From assembly GCA_025403435.1 (NCBI GenBank), contig CM046330.1, positions 17,072,239-17,136,238 of the forward strand: a stretch of 64,000 nt of DNA, given 5' to 3'. Made by a program: the position numbers and the translations under genes. The notes below the pieces were generated by a model. That model was not told the DNA's origin, ran no database searches, and saw only the letters and a list, made by a program, of their open reading frames with translations. Shown piece after piece: positions 1 to 12,924 of this stretch. The stretch's first letter is position 1. Every line of letters begins with the position of its first letter. The stretch is from Artocarpus heterophyllus (lineage: Eukaryota > Streptophyta > Magnoliopsida > Rosales > Moraceae).

Positions 1-276
1 CTTTTGAAACAATTTTCTTATCTAAGATGACATGAGTAAAAATTTCTCTTTCTTATATATGTAGAAGAGGTTAGTGAGCATTATAACGAAATCAAACAAT
101 AAGAAAATATGTGAATATTCTAGCGATCTAATAAATTTTTTAATGGTTAAATTTTTATCAAGTTCTATTAAACCGACCCATAATTTTTTGATGTAATTAA
201 CATTTAACAAATACGTTCAACTAATAGAATTTTTCTCTTCATATCTTAGCACAAAATTCTCCATAATTTTGAGATT
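1..276. other. AT-rich sequence, no feature seen
   Basis: Short AT-rich stretch with no convincing coding frame, repeat or RNA gene. A small open frame on the minus strand has no recognisable motif. Confidence 0.5.
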
Positions 277-1130
277 TTTTTTTTGAATGGGAAACTTTTA
301 TTAAGACAACAGACAACACATAGTCAAACGCATGCAACTACCCAGGACGGAAGATTTCAACCACATAGACTGGGGACTAAATTCGAGTTTCAAGACTTAG
401 AGGGGAAAAGTATGCTCGATACAAGTTAAAGAGTTCGTCCAAAGCTTAGTTCAAAAACCCTTCTCAGCAAGGCTATATACGACAAGGTAGAGGCTAGAAT
501 CTAGCCTAACGACTAATACCTAACGCCGTTAGCAGGCAGAAGAGACATATTAAATACAACTGGAGGAGGGTATAACTCCTCCTTTATTACAAATAAAACA
601 AAACAACAAAACCAAAACAAGAAAACAAAAGAAAATACAAACATAGAGGTAAAACTTTAGTAGAGAGACCACCCCTACCGCCGCTGCCATCGTCTTTTGC
701 ACTTGCTCATGGCTATGGGTTGACCCAATTGCCGATGATTCCATACTCCGGCCTGTAACTCCATTAGATCATATGACAGAGTTGGTGGTGCATTGCCTGG
801 CCACCTCCCTACGAATCCCACGAACTTGCCTCGGAATGGCAGTCTGTCGATGTGCTTGCTCTTTTCGCTTTAGGGTCTCACTAGTTCCCTCCAAAACCTT
901 CTCCTCAAGAGCACGCCGGCATAGGATTCTACTAGCCCTGGCGACGTTCGGCTGTAGTAGATAGCAGCCCCTTCTCTGCCTCGTTCTCCCCCTATGTCAA
1001 CCCCTAACACTACCAACCTCTCCCTGTTAGGGGCTCGAGGCCCAGCAGCCATCCCAGAGGTGACACCGGGCTTTGGACCCTAAAGGATCGGGGGCGGCAC
1101 CTCTATAGGAAACTTGTTCCTTTTTTTTTC
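277..1130 (-). mobile_element. LINE-like or other TE remnant, minus strand
   Basis: A T-run at about 275-284 followed by sequence that, reversed, reads as a 3' end with a poly(A) tail, as at the truncated element near 32389. From 550 to 1060 the GC content rises and the minus strand carries broken reading frames rich in Arg and Glu, which looks like old transposon coding sequence rather than host gene. A hairpin-forming pair (GGAGGAG / CTCCTCC) lies near 562-583. I recognise no domain and found no target-site duplication, so the class is a guess. Confidence 0.3.
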
Positions 1131-1152
1131 TCAAAAACTCTAGCATAGACTC

Positions 1153-4100
1153 TGTAACGACCTAAGCTTACATGGCAGTTACTTAACTTCATAATTTTAA
1201 TACTTAAACATATTTTAATATGAGGTCCTTAAATTTGTAGATTTTCTTTTTTGAAAAAAATGTAAGCACAATAATTCTTTTTTTAAAATAAATTTTAAAG
1301 CGTAATATAATTTCTTAAAATTTAATCTTTTAAAACTAAAATAACAATAACTTATTAAGAAGTAATCCTTTAAAACTAGCATGATAATTTTTTCTAAAAA
1401 TTGTTCTTCTAAATAGTTTTCTTGATTTAAACACTTTCCTTATTTCAAAATAATACTTTAAAAACATTTTTAAAGCCATTTATTTCTATAATTTCTTATC
1501 AGAAAAATTATATGCATTCATTGCATTCTCCATTGCAACATCTACATATATATATATATATATTTTTTTTTTTCTTGTAGAAAATTTTACATCCATTTCT
1601 TTCTATCTTTCAAATCTGAGGTCGATGACTTCAACCTTGGCCTTTAAGGCTCATTATGTAAGCTTAATCTTTCATACGTACTAAATTTTATAGAAGGCAA
1701 CATAATGCGGAAATACATTTTTGTGTAAGCGGTATCCATACCCATCTTCGTCATTCATCCGCCGCTTGCCATTACCCAGTCAAGTGATACTGATAGGTTC
1801 CTTACCTACAGCATAAACACACTTAAATGAGCTTTAGCTCAGCAAGTACGAAGTTCAACTCGTAAAAAAATCTGAAGATCATTTGATAAATTAATGCATG
1901 ATCATTTTATGCTTGCTTACTAATTTGTTTTATGCTCAATTATCTGAACTTTATCTTAGCTTACTATTTGGGACTAGGTGATCATACCGGTTGCACATGA
2001 TCATTGGGAAATCAAGGCTTGCAAGGTCCTTAACAACACCGAGATCATAACTTGTATTGTTGTCATTGGGATTTGCACAGTCCCAACAACGCCATTTTTT
2101 TTAACATGGAGCCTCTTTGCGGGTCGAGAGGATTGTACAACACCCTTAACTTATCTTGCTTAGTTTCACTTGTATTATTATGTATATGTAGTATGACATG
2201 TTACTACAAAGCCCTAAATAACAATACTAAAAACATGCTTAATTGAAAGCAAGTAAATAGTATATTTTAATACAGCATACATCACACATCGTTCATCAGC
2301 TCACAAGATGCTAACTCATCATACCTTAGATAAATATATATCTCTTAACAAAATTATAGTAGGGCATATCATTGAACATGCATTCCATATTTTTAAAAAA
2401 ATCATGAAAAAAAAATAGTTTTATTTAAAAACTATCATACGGTAAGCAAGATTCCTACTTACCTATTTCAGTAAAGTAGGCTTCCCTATAAATTCTGAAT
2501 TCCTTCCTTTCTAATGAAAATAAATCTATACAAAACACCAATTTAGAGTGCATAAGGATACTTCATTTTATGCTATTTTAATTTTAGCATAACTACAAGA
2601 ATTCGATCACTCTATTAGATCGTTAATTTTTTTATTAATTGATTATGAATTTCACCATTTCTATTACAAGGATTTTTTTTTTTAACTAAATCCGCATAAT
2701 ATTTAAGCTTTTTTCTTAATTGCCATTTGTTCATATCCAAGTTGATAATTAATTAATTATCTATCATCGTTAAATCCATGAGACTTTAATCCACTAAATT
2801 GGACATCTATTCATGATTTTCACCTTAAATCCTAATTGGGCTTATTTTAAATTTATTTAATAGGCTTGTAATTGATTTTAAATCCGTAAGCCTGAAAATG
2901 ACATTACAATGTCATATAAATTCTATCGCTAGACTGTGTTTTGAACGGCCTTTTAGACTGAAACAGGCGTTGGACCCGTGCCCAACATCGTGGTATTAAA
3001 GCTTTAGCGTACTGGGTGTTCATGCTAGCAAAATTAGTGTTCAATTGAAAACAATTAAAGTTCATCCTTGAAATTTTTACCTGTTTAGATTGGAATTTTA
3101 AATAAAAATCACTCTATATAATAATGCCCGAAATTGTTAACTTACCAAATCTCAGGCCTATATAACCTCTCAAAAGTACTAAATTCCTTGGTTTGGTGAC
3201 AAATTGAATTTTAAGGTCACGCGATCTTTGTCTGTAAAAATTGGTACTGATGGAGTAGTTTTGGAAGATTTATATGAAATCGTATATTAAAACATAGTTT
3301 TTCTTTTAAAGTTTTTTCCTCATAAAATTCACTTGTTTTTTAAATGTGTATTTTAATAATTTTCTTGTTTGTTTTTAAAGTCTTAGTTACCATGTTTCTT
3401 TGGCAAAATTACTGCCCAGTTAAAACTTTGAAAATTTTATAGATTAAAAGTTTTGACTGTTTTTGTATATCCAAATTACAGTCCAAGTTTAAAAAAACAG
3501 ATTTTCACAAAACTTCCTTCACGAAAGTTCTTTATTTTGCTACAACTAAAATTTTTGCGCTTGATGAAAATTGTAATTCGGCCTCAAAATGACCCAAAAC
3601 TTTAAAACAATTTTCTGTGCAAAAATGCAATTTTTGGATTGTTTTGGAAAACTGTCTATAACTATATTTCAAAGGCATATTTGAAGAAATTTCTCTACAA
3701 AAGTTGTTCATGTCATCAAAATCTAAAACTTCCATGTTCGGCGAAACGTAAAATTCAAACGCAAAATGGCCCGAAAATGGCAAAACATTTCCAGAAGTGC
3801 TGGAACTGCTTGGCAGTTTTTTTTGCAAATTGCATTGAGGCTATTTTAAGGGCTGTTTTAGGTAGTTTTTAGACAGTTTTAGGGCAGTCCAATAAAACAG
3901 CTCAGAAAGCCTATTTAGAGTTAAAATTGCGTTTTTTATTAGTCAAGAATTTTTGTTCAAAACATCAAAAACTGAAAGTTTCGTTTTCGGAAAAGTATTT
4001 AAAAACATCTCTAAGGTTTCCGTTCATACGTTCAAAGTTTGCAGAAAATTTTTTTCACAAACCAAAACTAGCAACAACATAATCCTAACATGCAAGTGCT

Positions 4101-5485
4101 AACTTTTTACAATCCATAGATCCACCAATTAAATTAATTAACACATAAATACTTATTATAACCCATTTCCTCACCCAATCATCGCATTTCTCATAAAGTG
4201 GCAAACGCTAACCTTAGAAAATTTTAAGAAAAAGTTTAGATTTCTTACCCTTGGTTACTACTCTTGGGAGGGTGATCTTAAAGCTTTTACCTTCTCTTTT
4301 TCCTCTTCTTGAAACAACACTAAATCACAAACTTAATCATATGAAAACCTAACTTTGTTTTGGTCTTCATACCAAGGTTATCTAACATATATATATTGTT
4401 AAGAAAATGGGAAGAAAAATATAGACATTACCTTAGTCCAAGACTGTAAGAATCCTTCTTTCTTCTTCTTTGTTGAACTTAGATTTGTGGTATGAAAGTA
4501 GTAAAAAATATTATGAGATTTGGGCTTGTTTTGATTTAGGCTTTGGGTCTGGTTTTTGAGAGACAAAGTCGAAGCACAAAATTTTCTTTTCTTTGTCTCT
4601 TGGAAGGCTTAGGAGACAAGATGGAGAGGAAATGGAGAACAAGGAAAATGAAATAAAAGTGTGATAATTCATCATGGTATCCTATATATAGGCCTTTCTT
4701 AGTTAATCTTTCCCACCTAACCTACGGTTAATTAGCCTCTTAAGTGATCTAATGAAGTTTAAACTAGGCTTAAATTTCCTAAGATTTTTACCAAAGATGA
4801 GGTGGAGTGAAGTGTGGGTTTTGTCCTAATAATGGCAAAGGACAATCATCATGAGTGGGAAGCTTGATTTAAGGGATTCTTGTCCCAAGTTAATTCTTGC
4901 AAGTTACAACTTGAGCAAATGATTTTCATATTGTCAGCGATGACCAACTTAGTTGAAAGGAAATTTTTAATATCTGACAAGTCTTCTCTTTTTTTAAAAT
5001 GCTATGACACGTCAATCACAGTATAAACCGATACCATATAAGTTTAATCACATATCGATTTTGGACTGTGTTGAGCGCGTTGAGCCTAGAAATTTATTTT
5101 AGGCTTAATAAAAATGTGAACTTGACCTTTTCAGTATTCTGGCTCAGTAATGACATAGTTTTTAAGGATTTAATTTACGTTAGAGTGTTTCTTGGTACAC
5201 TGCTAACTTAGTATTATATCAAAAAATTCTCATAATTAAATTTCTCGAGTTCTTTACAGATAAATTTCTTCCGCCTTAGTTGCAGTGAAATTTATCAATC
5301 TCATTATTAAATTTCAATAGTTAATTAATTTAACTATAGAATTTATTATAAAACTTTTGGAACATTTTGTATGTTAATTCCATAAATTCTTCAATCACGC
5401 ATTTCATACATAATATTTCCAGAAAAATCCTTGACTTAATAGGTAAATTACACTATTTAATTTCATGATTTTCTTGGTCATTATA
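1153..5485 (-). mobile_element. decayed solo LTR, Ty3/gypsy type, minus orientation
   Basis: The left edge is TGTAACGACC and the right edge GGTCATTATA, an imperfect inverted pair expected of an LTR that once read TGTAAYGACC at both ends. Inside, the layout matches the other gypsy LTRs of this window read backwards: a 'CTCAGCAAGT'-like segment near 1837, a GC-richer segment near 1979-2100, and on the minus strand a TATATATAGG promoter-like box near 4682-4691 followed by a CT-rich leader. No primer site, polypurine tract or internal region follows, so it is most simply a solo LTR of 4.3 kb. The flanks (GACTC on the left, GATGC on the right) match at three of five bases, so the right edge is approximate. 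Confidence 0.5.
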
Positions 5486-6640
5486 GATGCTCTAGAAGAG
5501 AGAATTTTGAGAATTATTTAACAAAATTTAGTTGGGAAGAAAAGGAAAAAGGTTAATATCCAGTCCATTAATAGTTTGTTTCTTTTCAACTTTCATATTT
5601 AACAGAAAATTCCTCAAATAAAATATTGTCATGAGAATTTGGGCCTTTTACTAAAGATGTTGATGCCTGAAAATCGGAGCAATTTGGAGCCATTCATGAA
5701 AACCCAATTTTCTTGGGGGGCTGCTGCATAAATTCAATCAGCAATAAGTTTAGTGGAGTTGGGGGTGAGGCTGTTATCCACTTGAAAAATATTTCTTGGA
5801 GCAAGAAATTTGACCATGTCACTACGCACCACAAACATTTGTGGGTCTCAATGAATTTGTATTTGTTTTTCTATAAGCTCACAATCTAAGCATCTCCGTT
5901 GAAGTAGGGCACAAATCACAAAGACATTTTCTTAAAGAGTCTCATTAGGGTAAGGGACAGAAATTTAAGGGAATATTTTGTATAAAGTTCTTGCATGTTC
6001 TTTGGGCAACATTAATCCTTAGGTAGTGATTTAAAGGGGACATGTAGCTCAAATGAAGTACATAGCTTTTCCAAGAGGACTGAAGCATTGTTCTCGAAGA
6101 TAGTGATGTGGGATTTAGCATGAGAATGGATAACGTATTATGTTATACTACTTTCAAAACACGTGCATATACATGAGTACCTAATTTGTTGAATTTTTTA
6201 TCTAAAAAGTTTAAGATTTGTTTAGGCATAAGATTTAAACTAGTTGCAAAACACAATTGAAATTAAATTTTATGAGAGAAAATATTGTAGCAAAATTAAT
6301 TTGAACCAAAACTTTTTATTTCAAAATAGTGTTTTCAAACACACTATTAATTTCTTTATTGATTGATTGTCTGAGAGAAAATTATTTAAGTTAAGTATTT
6401 ATGTAAATAAAAATAGTTATTTATGAAAACCACATTTAATATAAAGAAATATTTTAAAGAATTATAAACAAAAAAATTAGGGAATGAGATATTTGAGAGT
6501 AATGAATTTAATAGCGACAAATTAAATAAAAAAAAGTACTGCAATTCAATAACATACATTTTAAATATTAGTCTCTACTACATAGAAAAGCCAATAACAA
6601 TGTACTTCAATGCAAACATTTTAGATATTAAAATTTAAGA
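5486..6640. other. intergenic, no feature seen
   Basis: AT-rich sequence with many stops in all frames. I see no gene, RNA gene or clear terminal repeat here. Confidence 0.5.
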
Positions 6641-7164
6641 ATAGTTAATTGCTCTAAAGTTCTCTAAACTTTAACATGTGATAGTTTTGGTCCTTAAATT
6701 AATTTAATAGACTAAAATGATTCCTAAACTTTTAATATCATGACAATTTGGTTTTTGAACTAATTTAATAATCTAAAATAGTCCATGAATTAATTTTTAA
6801 TAGCATAATCAGTCTTATTTGTTAATCACTGTTAAAACTTAAATGGAAAACATCACGGCAGCCTTCACCTTACGGCACTCCTGTCCACAGCATTGACCTC
6901 ACATCACCACCCGTTGCACCATCTTTGCAACAAAACCACCTCGAAGTTGCCCCACCAATTACCTCACTTGACTAGTCACACTATGGCATTGTGCTATCAT
7001 AGTACTACCGTATTAGCCATCACTATTTTAGCTTATTAAATTAATTTAAGGACCATATTTTGATGATGTTAAATGTTCAAGGCATATTTTAACCTATTAA
7101 ATTAATTTAAAGACTAAATTGTTACAATATTAAAAGTTCAAAGGCCACTAGAGTTATTTATCCC
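6641..7164. mobile_element. 524-bp MULE-type TIR element
   Basis: About 140-150 bp at 6641-6785 recur inverted at 7015-7164 with moderate divergence; both carry the phrases GTCCTTAAATTAATTTAATA and CTTTTAATAT in register. The element is flanked by TTTAAGA on both sides (6634-6640 and 7165-7171), a candidate target duplication shorter than the usual 8-10 bp of Mutator elements. The centre (about 6850-7010) is much richer in G and C than the arms, as in elements that have captured a gene fragment, but I do not recognise its origin. It encodes no transposase. Confidence 0.7.
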
Positions 7165-7171
7165 TTTAAGA

Positions 7172-8082
7172 GAAATGCTAACAAGGAGGTCAAGAATAAA
7201 AAAAGATATAAATGTAAAGGGAAGGAAAGCAAAAAAATAAAAGGATAAAAAGCAAAAAATGCTAAAGAGAAGAGAGAAATAAAAAAGATAAAATATTCAA
7301 GGAAAAAAAGTAATAAAAAAACTTAGAAAGAAAAAAAATAAATAAATAAAAAGACGAGAATAACAAAAACAAGTGCTTCAAACAAAAAATTTGTTTCGGT
7401 CGAAACAGGAACAATAAAGTTATTAGCTCTTCTATATAGTAGAGATAATATATTGTAAGAATATATACTATATCAGGACGTACCATGACCAACGTCATAA
7501 GATAACTGAGAAAAAAAAAACCACACACATATATTTCGTGCAGAGAGATTTAAAGTCTACACCTTATGCTAAAGTCAAATGTGATTAGCGTAATTCAAAA
7601 TACTAAAGATGGGAAATTTGTATAAAATTTGAAATTTAAAGTGTAGTTCATCAATCATGCATTCATGCTTGAGATTTTTAGAAAAGATCATAAGTTCACT
7701 TACAACAGAATAATTGTGTTTTATTATTTTTTGTACACAATTTTAGGTGATCTTCAATGCAACTACCAATTTAATAGTTAAAAAATATAAAACAGCATAT
7801 TTAATATGTTAATGTTCTATTTAGTGCTTTTATTCATACAATTATTTTTAAAGTTATGTTTACTTTTGTTCATGATTATTAAAGTTTAAAACTTGTTAAC
7901 TTTTAAAACTTGTAAAATATTAGTTCTAATTGCTAGAGTATAAAGCTCATATTACAGTATAAAACAAAAATAAGCTATCGTGTAAAATTCTCACATATAG
8001 TAATAAATTAGTTCAAACTTCTAGTTCTAAGTGTATTGTCAAATGAATTATTTTTTCTAAATGTCAAATGCATTCTTATACT
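7172..8082. other. AT-rich intergenic, with an A-rich tract
   Basis: No gene seen. Positions about 7190-7360 form a long purine-rich, A-rich tract; the open frame on its complement (7262-7528, minus) is a low-complexity Phe/Leu-rich product of that tract and not a credible protein. Confidence 0.5.
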
Positions 8083-8369
8083 CTATTTGGTTGGAGGAAT
8101 GAGGAGTAAGAAAGATGAAGAGGATTGTAGTAATTTTTATGTTGTTTTGTAGAATGAAAGGAGGGTTGAGAGGATACGTGACAGTTATTTGTAAAATTAC
8201 TATATGGTATATTTATACTATTTGTTAATTATTTATTAGAGAATAAAATAATCCTTTTAAAACTCAAAAGTGAAAGATTGTTTGAATCCTTCTATTAATA
8301 AAATGATCTAATTTGGTGGACCATAGAGGAGATTACATCCCTCCACCTCTCCTCTCCCTCCAGCCAAAG
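8083..8369. mobile_element. MITE-like element
   Basis: The left end TTTGGTTGGAGG (8086-8097) and the right end, reversed, TTTGGCTGGAGG (8357-8368) form a short terminal inverted repeat around about 290 bp of noncoding AT-rich DNA. No target duplication is visible, so the class is unassigned. Confidence 0.35.
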
Positions 8370-8607
8370 AAAGAATTTGATGTCTCTTGCTGTCTCTCTA
8401 TCTACCCGTCACCCCCTCTTTCCATCTCTTCCTCTTACCAAAGGTAGTATTAAAGTCATAATTCAATTCTTACGTGCAAAAAAAAACCCCTTATTTTACC
8501 TATATAGGCTTTCCTGCGTGAGTTTCTCTACTGCCTTATGCAATCTGAACACTATTCCCCCAATTCCTCTCCAACCCATCCCGCCCTATCTTATCTTTCC
8601 CTCTCTT

Positions 8608-9765
8608 ATGGACGAAATCGTCGGTAAGTGGCAAAACTTCAACATCACAGAAGAGGAAAATGATGTCATAGACGTTGACAACTCTCTTGTTGAAAAAGGA
8701 AAATCCCAAAGAACTTTTGCCATTCTTGACAAAGTTCCCTCGTTCAAGCTAATCAACAAAGGAATGTTTCAAGGAACCATATCCTGCATCTAGAAACTCG
8801 ACAAACACCTCACCATAAGACTTCTAGGTAATGACCTCTTCCTTCTCCTTTTAGACATGACTCAGATAGGAAAAGAATAATGGCCACGGGGCCATGGACT
8901 TTTGACAAGTCACTAATAGTCCTCAGAGAAGTTGACGACCACTCTGCTCCTGACTGGGATAGCTGGTGCTTCACTAAACTCTGGCTACAAATACACAACC
9001 TCCCCCCGATAGGGATGATCGCTGATATTGACAAGAGCAAATGTAAAGCCGCCGGGACTTTCGTTGACATTGACGCTGGTGAAAAAAGGAGATGTCTGGG
9101 CCACTTCATTCATGTTCGTATTCTTGTAGACAAATCAAAACTCGTTAGGCGGGTGCAAAGGTGCGCTTACACGAGAGTGGCACTGTTTTTTGGGCTGATT
9201 TCAATTACGAAGACCTCCCCAGCTTTTGCCATCTTTGCGGAAAATTCGGCCATTGCTGGACTTCAATGATGGGCAAACACAAACATCTGGGATCACTGAT
9301 CAGTCAAAACTTCCATACGGTCCACGTTGATAGGACTTGCTCCACAAAAGCTGCGCACCGACAGTGAAAAATCCGGCTCCAAACACCCCTCAATTGCCGG
9401 GCCAGAACCTCCTTCGACCATAAACAGAGGCAATTCAAGCACTGAAGGTACTTTCACATTGCGCCAGACAGATCGATCTCCAAGAATAATTAAATCCTTT
9501 CCCATTCTCCCATGGATCCTCTCCCCCATGCCCTCATTGAACTCCACAAAGATCATTCTCTAAAAATAATTAGATCCCCTCTCCATGCCCCCATCGAAAA
9601 AACCCCCTCCCCACCCAACTCGGACATTACTAGGGACCCACAAGCACCTCTCCCCTATGCCCTTATGAACCCCTCCCCTACGCCCTCATCAAACCCACAA
9701 AGGCCATCCTCCAAAAATAATTAAATCCTCTCTCCATGCCGCCACCGAAAACACCCCCTCCTGGA
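8608..9765 (+). pseudogene. LINE ORF1, 5' part (DUF4283, zinc knuckle), broken
   Basis: ORF1 of plant L1 elements encodes an RNA-binding chaperone that packages the LINE RNA. The frame starting at the ATG 8608 opens with a region ending near 8790 at a stop, followed in a shifted frame by the DUF4283 hallmark PWTFDKSLIVL near 8892 and LWLQIHNLPP near 8982. A further frame change leads to a CCHC_4-type knuckle at about 9227-9262, seen as FCHLCGKFGHCW; the final Cys is not in place. The tail (9300-9765) is Pro/Ser-rich and contains an imperfect internal duplication: CTCTCCATGC occurs at about 9577 and again at 9731 with matching flanks. The MULE interrupts it at about 9765. Confidence 0.75.
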
Positions 9766-9920
9766 AGATTTTGATGAAAGTGCTTCCCAAAAAACTTAAT
9801 TGGAGGAATAACCCATTTTTTTTTTGCAACAAAAAACTGATGACATGTCTGGCTTTTTTATCCATCTCACCCCTCCAGGCAACGTGTATTCGGTATTGGA
9901 ACCCATATTTTCCCATCTGG

Positions 9921-9950
9921 CCTTATAATAATATATCCCCCCTGAGAAGC
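9921..9950 (+). promoter_or_regulatory. putative core promoter of the DUF1985 gene
   Basis: TTATAATAATATAT at about 9923-9936 is followed by a long C/T-rich stretch (9940-10300), as expected of a plant TATA box and 5' leader. It lies about 450 bp upstream of the inferred first coding exon and close to the left end of the MULE. Inferred from composition and position only. Confidence 0.35.
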
Positions 9951-10885
9951 CCTCATTCTTCCTTCTTGCTTCCTCCGCGCAGCCCATCTCCCATTTTTCA
10001 CCCAGTTCCCTTCAACACAAAACCCACAACCAACAAAATCGAAAAATCCCTCTTCTTCAAATTCTTCCCAAAATCTTCCAATTTTCTTTGTATCTCCGGC
10101 GCGGCCGCCCACCCTCCCTCTTAACCTTTTCTCATTTCACCATTTTTTCAAATTTCTCTGTTTTGGATTTTTTCTATGCTTCTCCTCCCGTGCCCACTCG
10201 CCCAGTTGTCTCTTGTGGCCCAACTCTCCCAGTTCTCTCGCGTCCAACTCTTCTAGTTCTTTCTCTCTCTTGTTCTCCCAGCTCTCTCTTTGCTTGAACT
10301 TTGTTTATCCGCTGAACGCCTCCAAGCTTGTCGGGACAGAAGCCTGCGAGTATCAACGCCAGCGACCCTTCACTGCTGCTCCATGCCGGAAGCCATGAGA
10401 AGTGCAATGAAGGTAACCTGTTATATATATGGTGTATTCTAATTCTCCAAACTGTCATGGACTGAAAATATGATTTTGTTGGTCTGTTTTAGGGTTGTTT
10501 TTTAAATCTCCAAATTGGAACTGTCATGGAAACAACTAATTTTATTTGTACAAGTAGAAGAAATCCTAGGAATCATCAGTTGGTTTCTATATAAAAACGA
10601 ACAGATCAGCCAATGTGGGGCTTCAATGGGTTGAGACCTAAGATTGGGTACTCTTGAGGGGAGGGTGGAAGTCGATTGCTGCCTCACAGAAAAATTGATT
10701 GTATTAGCAGAGTTGCATGATATATATTCGGCAAAGACAAGTGCAAAGTGAGAGGGGGAAGATCTTAGGAAAATATAAATAACCATTAACAAATTGTTTT
10801 AGGCATTTTTTTTCATTCTCCATACTAAGAACTGTGATGGAAAATATATTTTTCCATGAGAGAAGGGGAAGAACTGTCATGGTGA

Positions 10886-12395
10886 TTTCTGTATGGGATT
10901 GTAATGTGAATTTTCAAGGTTTTGGTTTGTCTTGTGCTTTAAATTTTTTTTTTTTTTGGTTTTTGGTGTAGAAGTATTCGTTTTGTATATAAAAGGAAAT
11001 GCAACCAAATGAATTTTAATGAATGGGATTATGTTTGGTTCGATTGATATTATATTGGCGGTATAATTTTTTTGGGTTATCTTCTTACTGTATATCTCAA
11101 TTTTTGTGTAAAACAAACATTGTTTTTAGGCGTTGTTGGTAGGAAGAAAAATGCGAAGAAGATGTTGATGAACTGATGATGTTGTTGGTGTTCAACTAAA
11201 ATCAAGTAATATATCATCTAACATCTCTAGGTCACTGTATGTTCTTTGTTTCCCCTTAAATCTGTCTAACTTTAAAAAAGAAGAAAAATAAGAAATAACA
11301 AGTTTGGTGAGTGATGAGTTCACCTGTATTGCCAGTTTTTACTTAGAGTGGAAGCTTGCTTTGCTGTGTTGGAATAACTACGAAGTTTCTTTTTGTTAAA
11401 ATACTTGCTTTGACATTTCACAGTTTTTATCACTATTCTTTACTAGTTGACTGCATGATAGTATCTCTTGTTCAACATATTGCAATTCTTCTTGCTTGCC
11501 TCTTAGTTGCACTTTCTATTTCTTGTTTTGACTTGCATGTTATACTTGTTGGTGAAGCCCAAAATAAAATGGTATCCTCTCTACTCTTATTTTCTCCCTT
11601 AAATACCTGTCTATATATAAGGTGTCCTCATATAATCTTCAACTCTGCTGACAGATTTATATCAATAACACTTTATTTTCCTTTTCATATTCTTTTGCTT
11701 TTTGTGTGTTAGAACTTTATTTTTTAAAATCCCAGTAGGCATGTTGGACTTGTTTACTCTTAACTACTTCCGGCGCTTGACTTGCCGTCTGTTTATGCGA
11801 CTGTTGGTTTTCGTTCTCTTAAAAGCTCAATCTTTATTTTTCATTTAAAAATATTATTTGAGAGAAGTTGATACAAAACTCTCTTTGTTGTCTGATTTTT
11901 TTTTGCTGTCTATCTCTTCTACAAATCCTTAACTTTCTTCTCTTTCACTTCTTCTACCAAGAAGTCAAAAGCCATTTAAAATTGCTTGAAGAGCTAAAGG
12001 CATTTTGGAATTCGTGCTTTGGTTGCTAGCTACCAAATAATAGTTAGTTAAGTTCTAAACTTTTTTTTTCTTGCTTTTCTAAGATTGTTCCTATTATTGT
12101 TGGTTTTTTATTTTATTTTTCCTTTTGTTGTATGATGGTGTTTGTATTATCTCGTAAGATAAACATCTTCTTATATACATGGAATGGGCCTATCTTTATT
12201 TAAATAGCTCTTTGGTGTTAATTCTGTTGTAATTGTTATGTAAATTTGTTTTCAAATTTTATAAAATTTGTTTTGTATATTGAACAACGTTTAAGACTAG
12301 TTCTTGTGTTAAGAAGTGAGGAGCATTACGATTGCAAGGTGTCAAAGAAATGAAAATACGAGCAATATGCCAAGTTCATTTTAGACAATCGGGAA
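10886..12395 (+). repeat. upstream copy of an internal MULE duplication
   Basis: 10886-11235 resembles 12828-13192, and 12128-12395 resembles 13193-13462. The upstream copy thus repeats the leader intron and the start of exon 2 of the DUF1985 gene, but holds about 0.9 kb (11236-12127) that the downstream copy lacks. Its splice acceptor is lost (AACAAC at 12283-12288 in place of AACAGC) and it has a TGA where the downstream copy has TCA. The copies differ by many substitutions, so the duplication is old. Confidence 0.75.
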
Positions 12396-12827
12396 AAAAA
12401 TATACATATAATTTCGTTTATTGAGGATTATAAAAATTAGACATACTTTTAAAAAGGAAAAGAAAAAGAAAAATCAACTATGAGATGGTTTAAACGAGGC
12501 AATTATGTGGAAGCTGACAAATTCAATCACTAAAATATATTTATTTGCCTGCGTAATTGTCAAATCTTATATTTGTATGCATTTGACGGATTAACATATC
12601 AACATCTTTGCATGCCTAAAGTAGCATATGATTCTTTCTGTGTCCATTGAGCTTTAAAGAGTTATTGATGCATGGTAAATATTTTGAGCATGGTTGTTTG
12701 CAAGAATTGTTTTTGGAATCAGTTGTTTTTAACATAGTGATCACTAAGTTTCGACAACTCTTATTTTGTTAATATGTAAACAAATCATGATGATGAAAAT
12801 AAAATGAGATAAATTTTTTAGATGTGG

Positions 12828-12889
12828 TGATTTTTATGTAGGATTCTAATGTGAATTTTCAAGGTTTTCGTTTGTCTCTGTGTGTGCTA

Positions 12890-12924
<35 letters not shown>

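Noticed and set aside
3532..3872. Overlapping open frames on both strands (98 and 77 codons)
   Set aside because: They lie inside the decayed LTR, overlap each other and show no motif.
8810..10458. Several open frames of 60-129 codons on both strands
   Set aside because: Those on plus are pieces of LINE ORF1 or CT-rich leader, already described; those on minus are antisense shadows.
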